This document shows, in pieces, positions 24,788-31,772 of a stretch of 38,328 bases of DNA. The notes under the pieces were generated by a model. That model worked only from the letters and a program-made list of their open reading frames with translations, ran no database searches and was not told the DNA's origin. Each line of letters begins with the position of its first letter. Within the stretch, counting starts at the first letter, position 1. Position numbers and translations under genes: made by a program. Source of the stretch: an uncultured Eubacteriales bacterium (lineage in GTDB: Bacteria; Bacillota; Clostridia; Christensenellales; CAG-138); contig URSN01000006.1 of assembly GCA_900550525.1 (NCBI GenBank), positions 1-38,328 of the forward strand, in the 5' to 3' direction.

Positions 24788-24838
24788 GCAAGGAGGACGC
24801 AATCCCTCTCCCACCTGTAGAGGCGGGTGAATCCTTGC
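24788..24838. repeat. nested inverted repeat, possible structured RNA or mobile-element end
   Basis: Outer arms GCAAGGA (24788-24794) and TCCTTGC (24832-24838) enclose an inner CCCACCT-GTAG-AGGCGGG hairpin (24810-24827); the inner stem is fully paired, with a G-U, only when read on the minus strand. The segment lies in the gap between the divergent lipoprotein and ireB genes. Its layout resembles the right end or guide RNA of IS200/IS605 elements, but no transposase or TnpB is near. Identity is unproven. Confidence 0.35.
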
Positions 24839-24847
24839 TAAATTATG

Positions 24848-24876
24848 TTGAACAATAGCGCGCCGTCCGCTATAAT
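24848..24876 (+). promoter_or_regulatory. promoter for ireB-ruvX-DUF1292
   Basis: TTGAAC (24848-24853), 17-bp spacer, TATAAT (24871-24876), 22 bp before the ireB start. Confidence 0.85.
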
Positions 24877-24898
24877 AGCATCAAAGGAGGTGGGGCCC

Positions 24899-25162
24899 AT
24901 GCCTGCCGGGCACAACGATACGGTGGAATTCTCCCTGCCGCGCGAGGCGCGCACAGCGCGCGATGTGCTCCTGACCGTATATGACGCCATGCGCGAGAGG
25001 GGCTACGATCCGGTCAATCAGATCGTCGGCTACCTACTCTCCGGCGATCCGACCTATATCACCAGCTACAACAATTCCCGCTACCTGATCTCCCGCATGG
25101 AGCGCGACGAACTGATCGAGGAGCTCGTCCGCTTCTATGTCGAAAAGCGGGGCGGGGAATGA
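24899..25162 (+). CDS. ireB: IreB family regulatory phosphoprotein (YrzL, UPF0297)
   Basis: 87-residue protein. In Enterococcus faecalis IreB is phosphorylated by the kinase IreK and lowers cephalosporin resistance. The conserved block DVLLTVYDAMRERGYDPVNQ near 22-41 and IVGYLLSGDPTYI near 42-54, and the RMERDELIEELVR end, are family hallmarks. ATG 24899 is preferred over an upstream frame extension because AGGAGGTG lies eight bases before it. It overlaps ruvX (ATGA). The trio ireB-ruvX-DUF1292 is conserved in Firmicutes, normally after alaS, which is absent here. Confidence 0.94.
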   Translation: MPAGHNDTVEFSLPREARTARDVLLTVYDAMRERGYDPVNQIVGYLLSGDPTYITSYNNSRYLISRMERDELIEELVRFYVEKRGGE

Positions 25163-25605
25163 TGCAGCGCGTACTGGCGTTCGACGTGGGCGAGCGCCGC
25201 ATCGGCGTAGCCGTGAGCGACGCGATGGGATGGACGGCGCAGGGGCTGACGACCTATGAGCGCGCGGCGGACGACCTCGCCGCGGATGTGGCCCGCCTGC
25301 TCGCGCTGGCCGAGCCCTATCGCCCGGTGCGGTTGTTGTTTGGCCTGCCGCGTAACATGGACGGGAGCTTCGGCCCGCAGGCGGAGCGCGTGCGCGCCTT
25401 TGCCGCCGCGGTGGTCGCACGGTGGGACGGCGAATTGGTGTTCTTTGTCGAGCGCCTGACCACCGTTTCGGCAGAGCGCGTGCTGCTCGAGGCGGATATG
25501 AGCCGCCGCCGCCGCCGGCAGGTGGTGGACAAGCTCGCCGCCGCCATCATCCTTCAGGCGTATCTGGACAGCGGCGCCGCGTCGCGCCCGCCGGCGCGGG
25601 CGTAG
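25159..25605 (+). CDS. ruvX: Holliday junction resolvase-like / pre-16S rRNA nuclease RuvX (YqgF)
   Basis: 148-residue RNase H-fold nuclease implicated in 5' maturation of 16S rRNA and, as a putative resolvase, in recombination. FDVGERRIGVAVSD near 8-21 carries the first acidic residue; GLPRNMDGS near 63-71 and the final DKLAAAIILQAYL near 125-137, with the last acidic residue, are the family motifs. The ATG overlaps the ireB stop; a second ATG follows immediately. Confidence 0.93.
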   Translation: MMQRVLAFDVGERRIGVAVSDAMGWTAQGLTTYERAADDLAADVARLLALAEPYRPVRLLFGLPRNMDGSFGPQAERVRAFAAAVVARWDGELVFFVERLTTVSAERVLLEADMSRRRRRQVVDKLAAAIILQAYLDSGAASRPPARA

Positions 25606-25631
25606 GAGCGCCGCGCAGGAAAGGAAACGGT

Positions 25632-25919
25632 ATGGAAGAACAACAGGAACTGCTCGTGACGCTGCTGGACGAGCAGGGGCAGCCGCAGGAGTTCGAGCTG
25701 CTCATGACGTTCGATTACGAGGGGAATCGCTATGCGGCGCTCCTGCCCGCCGGCTGGGACGCCTCCGGCGAGGAGGACGGCGTCGTGCTCTTTGGCGTGG
25801 CGCGCGAGGGCGCGGACGAGGTGTTTCGCCCGATCGAAAGCCCCATCCTGCTCGAAGAGGTGTTCGCCGAATTCCTCGCCCTGCTCGACGAACAGGAGGA
25901 GGGGGAGGACGCGACCTGA
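25632..25919 (+). CDS. DUF1292 family protein (YrzB, UPF0473)
   Basis: 95-residue acidic cytosolic protein of unknown function. LVTLLDEQGQPQEFELL near 8-24, a YAALLP segment near 34-39, and an acidic C-terminus fit DUF1292. GGAAAGG precedes ATG 25632. It closes the conserved ireB-ruvX-DUF1292 group and is followed by a terminator. Confidence 0.9.
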   Translation: MEEQQELLVTLLDEQGQPQEFELLMTFDYEGNRYAALLPAGWDASGEEDGVVLFGVAREGADEVFRPIESPILLEEVFAEFLALLDEQEEGEDAT

Positions 25920-25960
25920 ACCGGGCGGGCCGGCACGGCCAAACGCGGAAGATTTTACCG

Positions 25961-25989
25961 GCAGGCGGGCAATTCCCGCTTGCTTTTTT
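25961..25989 (+). terminator. terminator after the DUF1292 gene
   Basis: GCAGGCGGG (25961-25969) pairs with CCCGCTTGC (25975-25983, one G-U) around CAATT, then TTTTTT. Its 3' arm overlaps the -35 of the rpsB promoter. Confidence 0.85.
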
Positions 25990-26008
25990 CACCCGTCGAT
26001 GCTATAAT
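25980..26008 (+). promoter_or_regulatory. promoter for rpsB-tsf
   Basis: TTGCTT (25980-25985), 17-bp spacer, TATAAT (26003-26008), with TGC immediately before the -10 (extended form). It starts within the previous terminator. Confidence 0.85.
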
Positions 26009-26009
26009 G

Positions 26010-26100
26010 CTCCACGGTATCACGCACTCCTGCGGATCTGCGGGCTCGTGCCGGTCAGCCGGTTTCCCGCGGAGATGAGGCGGAGGTGGAAATAAGAACG
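26010..26100 (+). promoter_or_regulatory. rpsB 5' leader, possible S2 autoregulatory RNA
   Basis: About 100 bases of untranslated leader with local pairing, including GCGGG/CCCGC around CCGG-TCAG-CCGG (about 26037-26077), and a purine-rich 3' part leading to the AGGAGG site. Ribosomal protein leaders of this kind often bind their own product. No specific Rfam match can be asserted by eye. Confidence 0.35.
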
Positions 26101-26116
26101 AGGAGGTTCAATTCGT

Positions 26117-26854
26117 ATGCCCGTGATTTCCATGAAGCAGCTTTTGGAAGCAGGCGTCCACTTTGGACACCAGACCCGCCGCTGGAACCCGAAGATGAAG
26201 GAATACATCTTCACCGAGCGCAACGGCATCTACATCATCGACCTGCAAAAGACCGTCAAGAAGATCGAAGAAGCGTATAATTTCGTGCGCGACCTCGCGG
26301 CCGAGGACAAGAGCATCCTGTTCGTCGGCACGAAGAAGCAGGCGCAGGAATCCATCGAGCAGGAGGCCCGCCGCTGCGACATGTTCTATGTCAACCAGCG
26401 CTGGCTGGGCGGCATGCTCACCAACTTCAAGACCATCCAGGGCCGCATCGCGCGCCTGCGCCGCATCGAGCAGATGGAGGCGACCGGCCAGTTCGACCTG
26501 CTGCCCAAGAAGGAGGTCATGCAGCTCAAGCTCGAGCAGATGAAGCTGGAGAAGAACCTGGGCGGCATCAAGGAGATGAAGAAGCTCCCCGGCGCGCTGT
26601 TCGTGGTCGATCCGCGCAAGGAGCACATCGCCATCGCCGAGGCGCGCACGCTGAAGATCCCCATCGTGGCGATCATCGACACCAACTGCGACCCGGACGA
26701 GGTCGATTACCCCATCCCCGGCAACGACGACGCCATCCGCGCTGTCAAGCTCATCACCGCCAAGATGGCGGACGCCGTGCTGGAAGGCCGTCAGGGCGAG
26801 CAGATGAACGACGAGGAGCCGGCCGCCGAAGCGCAGGCTGCGGACGCCGAGTAA
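26117..26854 (+). CDS. rpsB: 30S ribosomal protein S2
   Basis: 245-residue S2. [22 protein letters not shown] near 6-27 is the family signature, with [10 protein letters not shown] near 95-104 and [13 protein letters not shown] near 156-168. The C-terminus has a short Glu/Ala-rich tail. AGGAGG lies 10 bases before the ATG. tsf follows after 16 bp, the near-universal rpsB-tsf pair. Confidence 0.98.
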   Translation: MPVISMKQLLEAGVHFGHQTRRWNPKMKEYIFTERNGIYIIDLQKTVKKIEEAYNFVRDLAAEDKSILFVGTKKQAQESIEQEARRCDMFYVNQRWLGGMLTNFKTIQGRIARLRRIEQMEATGQFDLLPKKEVMQLKLEQMKLEKNLGGIKEMKKLPGALFVVDPRKEHIAIAEARTLKIPIVAIIDTNCDPDEVDYPIPGNDDAIRAVKLITAKMADAVLEGRQGEQMNDEEPAAEAQAADAE

Positions 26855-26870
26855 GCGAGGAGGAAAAAGC

Positions 26871-27755
26871 ATGTTTACCGCTAAGGATGTCATGGCGCTG
26901 CGCGAGCGCACCGGCGCCGGGATGATGGATTGCAAAAAAGCGCTGACCGCCTGCGAGGGCGATGCGGAAAAGGCTGTCGATTTCCTGCGGGAAAAGGGCC
27001 TGGCCGCCGCCGCGAAGAAGGCCGGCCGCATCGCGGCCGAGGGGATCGTCGGCGCGTATACCAGCGAGGACGGTACGGTCGGCGTGATCGTCGAGGTCAA
27101 CTGCGAGACGGACTTTGTCGCCAAGACGGATGACTTCAAGGCGCTCGTGACGGCCATCGCCCGCCAGGTCGCGGCGAAGAACCCGGCCACGGTCGAGGAA
27201 CTGCTCGAGCAGACCTTTGTGGACGATGAGAGCGAGACGATCAACGCCATGCTCAATGCCGCCGTTGCCAAGATCGGCGAGAAGATCAGCATCCGCCGCT
27301 TTGCGCGCGCCGAGGGCGTCGTGGATACGTACGTGCACCTGGGCGGCAAGATCGGCGTGCTCGTGAACGTCGAGGGCGCAGCGGACCGCGCCGCCATGCA
27401 CGACGTCTCCATGCAGATCGCCGCCGCGCGTCCCACCTGCATCAGCCGCGAGGATGTGAACCAGGCGGACGTGGAGAAGGAGAAGGAGATCCTGCGCGCG
27501 CAGGCGCTCAACGAGCCCAAGCCCAAGCCGGAAGCGATCATTGAGAAGATGGTCAATGGCCGCATCGAGAAGTACTATAAGGAGGTCTGCCTCCTGGAGC
27601 AGCCGTTCGTCAAGGATCAGGACAAGTCCGTCCAGCAGATGATCGGCGGCAAGTTCCGCGTCGTCAGCTTCACGCGCTTTGAGATGGGCGAGGGCCTGCA
27701 AAAGCGCGAGGACAACTTCGTGGATGAGGTCATGAGCCAGACGACGCGCGCCTGA
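26871..27755 (+). CDS. tsf: translation elongation factor Ts
   Basis: 294-residue nucleotide exchange factor for EF-Tu. The N-terminal UBA-like domain carries [15 protein letters not shown] near 11-25, and the EF-Tu-contacting [14 protein letters not shown] is near 78-91; length and end are normal. GAGGAGG precedes the ATG. pyrH and frr, which usually follow, are absent: the sequence goes into hairpins and then accessory DNA. Confidence 0.97.
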   Translation: MFTAKDVMALRERTGAGMMDCKKALTACEGDAEKAVDFLREKGLAAAAKKAGRIAAEGIVGAYTSEDGTVGVIVEVNCETDFVAKTDDFKALVTAIARQVAAKNPATVEELLEQTFVDDESETINAMLNAAVAKIGEKISIRRFARAEGVVDTYVHLGGKIGVLVNVEGAADRAAMHDVSMQIAAARPTCISREDVNQADVEKEKEILRAQALNEPKPKPEAIIEKMVNGRIEKYYKEVCLLEQPFVKDQDKSVQQMIGGKFRVVSFTRFEMGEGLQKREDNFVDEVMSQTTRA

Positions 27756-28145
27756 CGCGCTGCGCCAACCGCAACCCTGCGCGGCCCGCCCATGCCGGAC
27801 GGGCCGCGCAACGAAAAGCGAATCACAGCAAAGCGCCAGGTCAAATCGGCCCGGCGCTTTTCCATGCCCATGCGCGCCAACCCCGCAGAGAAAGCCTCCC
27901 ACCACCATCCTCCGGCGCGCCATAGGCGAGCCCCTCGGCGGAATACGCCCGAATCCCGGCGTCCCGGGAGCCCATACGAGACCTTGTAATGAACAGACCG
28001 CGCGCAGCGAACTAGAACCTCTCTTGCTTTTGCAAAGGAAAAAGTCAAGAAATTTTCCGCCCGGCGTTATATGAGCGATAAAACCTTGCACCGCTATTGT
28101 TCGTCCTTTAGAATGAAGTCAGAAAAACAAGGAGGTTGACCACAT
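27756..28145. other. gene-poor stretch after tsf, with hairpins and a composition change
   Basis: No gene is supported here. A perfect 10-bp hairpin (27779-27788 with 27800-27809) has no T run. A second, AAAGCGCC (27830-27837) with GGCGCTTT (27853-27860), ends in four T and may be the real terminator. From about 27990 the sequence turns visibly richer in A and T, marking the likely edge between core chromosome and accessory DNA. Confidence 0.6.
27830..27861 (+). terminator. probable terminator of rpsB-tsf
   Basis: 8-bp stem AAAGCGCC/GGCGCTTT with a 15-base loop and a T4 end. Weak but well placed. Confidence 0.5.
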
Positions 28146-28322
28146 ATGTCTGACAAGAACATCATCAAGACCATCGACGAAATGCCGAGATTTGCTGACA
28201 GCCGCGAGAAGCTGGAATGGGCGGAGGCGATGTACCAGAAGCTGTGCGCGGAGGAGGGGGAGATGGAACCGGACAGCGCGGAAAATGTGCATGAAAGATC
28301 GCGCTATACATATAAAGTGTAG
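28146..28322 (+). CDS. small hypothetical protein
   Basis: 58-residue reading frame with a good AAGGAGG site nine bases upstream and a clean terminator downstream, so it looks like a real single-gene unit. The product is charged and probably helical, with EKLEWAEAMYQKLCAEEGE near 21-39; no membrane segment or known motif is seen. It is the first gene of the accessory region. The function is unknown. Confidence 0.55.
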   Translation: MSDKNIIKTIDEMPRFADSREKLEWAEAMYQKLCAEEGEMEPDSAENVHERSRYTYKV

Positions 28323-28331
28323 TGATGCGGA

Positions 28332-28358
28332 AAAGAGCGCCTGTAAGGCGCTCTTTTT
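28332..28358 (+). terminator. terminator after the 58-residue gene
   Basis: AAAGAGCGCC (28332-28341) pairs with GGCGCTCTTT (28347-28356), loop TGTAA, T run through 28358. Confidence 0.92.
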
Positions 28359-28422
28359 GTATGAGCAGATCAATGGTTGTTGAGCAATGTTTGTGTACAA
28401 AGAACGTATAGCGCTAAAACGA

Positions 28423-28451
28423 TTGACGAATCAGCACCGAAATGCTATATT
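28423..28451 (+). promoter_or_regulatory. promoter of the Phd-type antitoxin gene
   Basis: TTGACG (28423-28428), 17-bp spacer, TATATT (28446-28451) preceded by TGC. A GGGGGG ribosome-binding site follows at about 28466. Confidence 0.8.
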
Positions 28452-28476
28452 ACATATATAAATAGGGGGGTGCAGA

Positions 28477-28715
28477 ATGATCATTTCGTTATCTGAGTTC
28501 AAAGCCAATGTTGGTCGATATGTTGATTTGGCCGAAATGGAAGATGTCGTCATTACCAAATACGGAAAGCCGGCTGCCAAAATCGTTCGTATAGATAAAA
28601 AGACAGGTGCGCAAAAGAAATTCCCGTCCATATTGGATCTGTTGAACAGCTCTTTGGCACGTTGCCCGTGAACGCTGACCGGAAGGTTATCAAACAAGAA
28701 AGGTTGACCAAATGA
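28477..28715 (+). pseudogene. Phd/YefM-family antitoxin, frameshifted
   Basis: Residues 1-45 read MIISLSEFKANVGRYVDLAE and onward with VVITKYGKPAAKIVRI, the Phd/YefM N-terminal DNA-binding domain. The frame then ends at 28671 in a non-homologous tail. Read from 28623 in the -1 frame, the sequence gives GSVEQLFGTLPVNADRK and KQERLTK up to 28715, which is the expected antitoxin C-terminus (toxin-binding part). A loss of about one base near 28620-28640 explains this. The original frame alone would give a 64-residue protein that may still bind DNA. No PIN, RelE or Doc toxin gene follows. Confidence 0.75.
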
Positions 28716-28811
28716 GGTCGAACCTCACCTGAAGATATTTTGCGAAAAAGAAAACCATACCCAATTTTTAATTGTCTTATGGACATCAGAACAAAGAGGT
28801 GGTGCTAAAGC

Positions 28812-29108
28812 ATGTTAACAAATGCGTTTGTGGACAGCGCCAAAGTCATGGCAAAAGGACAAATCACGATCCCAAAGGATGTCCGCGATGCGCTTGGCGT
28901 ATCAAACGGAGATCGGGTCACTTTTATCGTTGAGGGAAACACCGTCCGCATTGTCAATTCTGCTGTGTATGCCATGCAGGTGCTTCAGCAGGAAATGGCC
29001 GGAGAAGCAGAACGCGCTGGCCTGACCTCGGAAGATGATGTTATGGCGCTCGTCAAGGAAGCGAGGAAAAAGCAAGTACAGCACCTGCAAAGAGGCGAAA
29101 GGCAATAG
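28812..29108 (+). CDS. AbrB/MazE/SpoVT-type antitoxin or regulator
   Basis: 98-residue protein with a swapped-hairpin AbrB domain in residues 12-50: AKGQITIPKDVRDALGVSNGDRVTFIV is typical. A helical C-terminus with EEMxGEAERAG-like sequence follows, as in AbrB antitoxins paired with PIN toxins. GAGGTGG lies upstream. No PIN toxin follows; the next gene is an ATPase after a 146-bp gap. It is therefore either an orphan antitoxin or a free regulator. Confidence 0.85.
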   Translation: MLTNAFVDSAKVMAKGQITIPKDVRDALGVSNGDRVTFIVEGNTVRIVNSAVYAMQVLQQEMAGEAERAGLTSEDDVMALVKEARKKQVQHLQRGERQ

Positions 29109-29172
29109 ATTTGACTGTGCGCATCACACTCCGACAAACCCCACTACAATCTTACAAACTTCTCGAAAACAA

Positions 29173-29227
29173 AAGTTTATTAGATTGATGTTATAAACTT
29201 GATTTTTGAAGAAGTTTTTGTTATGCT
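29173..29227 (+). promoter_or_regulatory. promoter with overlapping inverted repeat, ATPase gene
   Basis: TTGATT (29199-29204), 17-bp spacer, TATGCT (29222-29227). A perfect inverted repeat, AAGTTTAT (29173-29180) and ATAAACTT (29193-29200), runs into the -35 box and could be an operator. Further AAACTT/AAGTTT copies lie nearby. The regulator is unknown; the AbrB-type protein upstream is a candidate. Confidence 0.6.
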
Positions 29228-29254
29228 ATTTTATAGAAGGAGGTGCGGCTGCTA

Positions 29255-30571
29255 ATGCAAAAAAACAGGCTGCAAAAACGCGATCTCTATTTGAAGCGGA
29301 TGATTGCGTTCCAGGATACGGAAATGATCAAGGTTGTGAACGGTATCCGGCGCTGCGGAAAATCCAGTCTGATGAAGCTGATGGCACAGCATCTGCGGAA
29401 TAGCGGAGTGGCCGATGACCAGATTCTTGAAATGAATTTTGAATCCATGAGCATTCCGGATATGGACGCAAGAGGATTCTACGAATATGTCAAGGCGCGC
29501 ATCTGCCCGGATAAAAGAACCTATTTGTTTTTCGATGAAGTACAAAAGGTGCCGGGATGGGAAAATGCGGTCAATTCTTTCCGGGTGGACTTTGACTGCG
29601 ATATTTATATTACGGGCTCCAACGCCTACCTGCTCTCCTCTGAGCTTTCCACCTATCTGTCCGGACGATATGTGGAGATCAAGGTTCTGCCGTTATCCTT
29701 CAGAGAGTTCCTGGACTTTCATGGTTATACGCTGACGGAGAGAAAGTCGCCTGTGGGCGGCGTAAAAAAGCGTATTATGGATGCCGATGACGAGATCTAT
29801 GACGCCAAGGAGCTCTTTGACGCCTATGCACGGTTCGGCGGCATGCCCATGCTGGCAGATATTGGATTGGAGATCGACAGGGTTACGGCTGCTCTGGACG
29901 GCGTGTATTCTGCGGCGGTTGTGAATAATATATTGGAGCGGGAAAAACGGAAGGGACGGCGAACGATCACCGATGCGATACTGCTCCGAAAAATCATCAT
30001 GTTTTTGGCGGACAACATCGGCAACAATACCTCCGCTACATCCATTGGGAACACGCTGGTCAGCGAGGGCCTGCTGGAGGATGGAAAGCGAAAAACAAAG
30101 CCGGCGGTGCAGACGATCCAGGCGTATATCAAAGCCCTGACAGACGCCTATTTCTTTTATGAAATTAAGCGGTTCGACATTAAAGGAAAAGAGTATCTGC
30201 GCACATTGGGCAAGTATTATATTGTAGATATTGGCCTGCGGAACTATCTGCTGGGATTCCGGGAGGGAGACAGCGGACATATCCTGGAAAACATCATTTT
30301 CTTTGAACTGATGCGCAGGGGCTATGATGTGGCCATCGGGAAAATAGACAATCAGGAAGTGGACTTTATTGCCACAAAAGCAGATGAGAAAAAATATATC
30401 CAGGTTACAGAGACCATGAATGCGCCCGAAACAAGAGAGCGGGAGCTTGCGCCCCTGCGCAAGATACGGGATAGTTATGAAAAAATCGTCATTGCTCTGG
30501 AGTGCGATCTAACCCAGACGCAAGACGGAATCAAAATCATCCGGACATTGGATTTCCTTTTGGATGATTGA
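29255..30571 (+). CDS. AAA ATPase with DUF4143 C-terminal domain
   Basis: 438 residues. The N-terminal AAA_14 domain has the Walker A form NGIRRCGKSS (29-38) and Walker B YLFFDEVQ (90-97), then TGSNAYLLS as sensor 1. The C-terminal DUF4143 domain (about 200-400) contains QEVDFIA near 366, resembling a PD-(D/E)XK nuclease core. This is a common family in gut bacteria and archaea and is often found in accessory DNA; the substrate is unknown. ATG 29255 has AGGAGGTG nine bases upstream; GTG 29243 is an alternative. Its codon use is less GC-rich than the backbone, which suggests transfer. Confidence 0.92.
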   Translation: MQKNRLQKRDLYLKRMIAFQDTEMIKVVNGIRRCGKSSLMKLMAQHLRNSGVADDQILEMNFESMSIPDMDARGFYEYVKARICPDKRTYLFFDEVQKVPGWENAVNSFRVDFDCDIYITGSNAYLLSSELSTYLSGRYVEIKVLPLSFREFLDFHGYTLTERKSPVGGVKKRIMDADDEIYDAKELFDAYARFGGMPMLADIGLEIDRVTAALDGVYSAAVVNNILEREKRKGRRTITDAILLRKIIMFLADNIGNNTSATSIGNTLVSEGLLEDGKRKTKPAVQTIQAYIKALTDAYFFYEIKRFDIKGKEYLRTLGKYYIVDIGLRNYLLGFREGDSGHILENIIFFELMRRGYDVAIGKIDNQEVDFIATKADEKKYIQVTETMNAPETRERELAPLRKIRDSYEKIVIALECDLTQTQDGIKIIRTLDFLLDD

Positions 30572-30583
30572 CGCTCCTCGTGT

Positions 30584-30750
30584 ACGCCCAGTCAGGCTCG
30601 CATGATGTAGTAGCTGGTGTCATGGTAAGGTAAGAGAGATATCCGACAAGTACGGGAGGAGTTCCAGCCGGCCCTTGACATGCTTTGCCTGTGCTGCTAT
30701 ATATGGACCAAGGCTGAGAGCTAACCATCGGTGCAACGACTATCGCTGCT
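30584..30750. mobile_element. probable 5' fragment of a group II intron
   Basis: The segment from GTGTACGCCC (about 30579) through CATGGTAAGGTAAGAGAGATA and the CGACAAGTACGGGAGGAGTTCC part to CTGAGAGCTAACCATCGGTGCAACGAC resembles domain I of bacterial group II introns. The reverse-transcriptase gene and catalytic domain V were not found, so it would be a remnant. Recognised by resemblance only. No protein-coding frame is supported here. Confidence 0.4.
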
Positions 30751-30761
30751 TTTTCACAGAT

Positions 30762-30770
30762 TTATCCACA
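30762..30770 (+). other. perfect DnaA-box sequence
   Basis: TTATCCACA matches the DnaA-box consensus exactly; a short A/T palindrome (AAAAACC/GGTTTTT, 30777-30792) follows. Only one box is present, so this is not evidence for an origin by itself. Confidence 0.4.
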
Positions 30771-30873
30771 GGCTCAAAAACCCCGGTTTTTAAGCCGAAG
30801 AACAGATGCATGACCGAAAGGAGAGAAGCAGCGTTTTCGCCCGCGACTTAAGTCGCAAGCAGACACGCCGCAA

Positions 30874-31023
30874 ATGAATAAGCGCATGCGGTTTGAAGTC
30901 GAAATTTATCTGAAACTAAAGGAAGCGGAGATACAGTCGCAAGCGACAGCGCAGAGGTATTCACACGACGACATCCTGCAGGCTGTTCACAATGGAATGG
31001 TGTCAGGGGAATGGGATGTTTGA
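30874..31023 (+). CDS. possible small protein or gene remnant
   Basis: 49-residue frame starting MNKRMRFEVEIYLKLKEAE and ending in VSGEWDV. The composition looks protein-like (helical, charged), but no ribosome-binding site is seen right before the ATG; a GAAAGGAG lies about 55 bases upstream. It may be the end of a decayed gene. No family was recognised. Confidence 0.35.
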   Translation: MNKRMRFEVEIYLKLKEAEIQSQATAQRYSHDDILQAVHNGMVSGEWDV

Positions 31024-31046
31024 CACCTGGCTGTCAGAGGTGTCAA
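31020..31046. repeat. perfect 9-bp inverted repeat
   Basis: TTGACACCT (31020-31028) and AGGTGTCAA (31038-31046) around nine bases, starting at the stop of the preceding small frame. It could be a hairpin or a protein-binding site; no T run follows. Confidence 0.5.
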
Positions 31047-31245
31047 GCCCAGTTCACCGAGGGCCTGCGCCTCTTGGCGTAACCTCTGCACGGTAGGGCG
31101 GGACACGCCCGGACCTAACGCTCATGTGCCGTAAAGTAACACACAAGAATTTGATAGACAGCACCCCGCTATTCCGTAATTCTCAAATAAAGATATAAGC
31201 CTACGCAACCAAATATAACATTTTTTGCGTACCGTAGTTGGTAGA

Positions 31246-31270
31246 ACTTTTGAAAAGTCAAGAGTATAAT
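31246..31270 (+). promoter_or_regulatory. promoter/operator of the XRE-ABC operon
   Basis: TATAAT at 31265-31270; the palindrome ACTTTT-G-AAAAGT (31246-31258) lies just upstream where the -35 to spacer region should be. No consensus -35 is seen. The palindrome is a candidate operator for the regulator encoded next. Confidence 0.55.
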
Positions 31271-31292
31271 GAGGACAGGAGGTGTGAAAAGT

Positions 31293-31772
31293 ATGAAAAT
31301 GCAGAAAAGTAATATCGCCTATAATTTGGCTACACTGCGTCAACTTAATAAATTTTCTCAAGAAGAAGTAGCTAATCGAATTGGTGTTTCCCGGCAGGCT
31401 GTTGCAAAATGGGAATCAGGCCAATCAGTACCTGACATTCTGAATTGTGACGCGCTGGCGAAACTATATGATGTGGAACTCGACGACCTAATCCATTACG
31501 ACCAAGGGCAGACTGGCGAAAGCATACCGCCTAAGGGTAAGCACATATTCGGAACTGTTCGTGTGGGGGAACGCGGTCAGATTGTACTTCCCAAGAAGGC
31601 CAGAGATGTATTCAAAATTAAGCCTGGAGATATGTTAGTTGTTTTAGGGGATGAAGAACCGGAACATCCGGGAATTGCACTGATGAAAGAAGATTTTTTT
31701 CTGGGTATTGCTCAATTATTCAAAACTTCTTTGAATATGGCAGATACACCAGACGGAAAGGAGAAAAAATAA
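31293..31772 (+). CDS. XRE-type HTH regulator fused to an AbrB domain
   Basis: 159 residues. Residues about 8-63 form an XRE helix-turn-helix, with LRQLNKFSQEEVANRIGVSR and QAVAKWESGQ clearly visible. Residues about 88-125 form a SpoVT/AbrB-like swapped hairpin, with VGERGQIVLPKKARDVFKIK. The two DNA-binding folds in one chain suggest a self-regulating switch for the transporter genes that follow. GGAGGTG precedes ATG 31293. The stop shares its last base with the ABC ATPase start (TAATG). Confidence 0.92.
   Translation: MKMQKSNIAYNLATLRQLNKFSQEEVANRIGVSRQAVAKWESGQSVPDILNCDALAKLYDVELDDLIHYDQGQTGESIPPKGKHIFGTVRVGERGQIVLPKKARDVFKIKPGDMLVVLGDEEPEHPGIALMKEDFFLGIAQLFKTSLNMADTPDGKEKK

Noticed and set aside
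24692..24850. TPP riboswitch upstream of the ThiY-like lipoprotein
   Set aside because: The conserved CTGAGA and ACCTGATCTGG-type blocks were looked for on the minus strand and not found.
30537..30728. 63-codon frame on the minus strand after the ATPase gene
   Set aside because: No ribosome-binding site; the DNA is better explained as intron-like non-coding sequence.
30740..30800. Plasmid-type replication origin suggested by the perfect DnaA box
   Set aside because: There is only one box, with no iterons, AT-rich unwinding element or replication initiator gene nearby.
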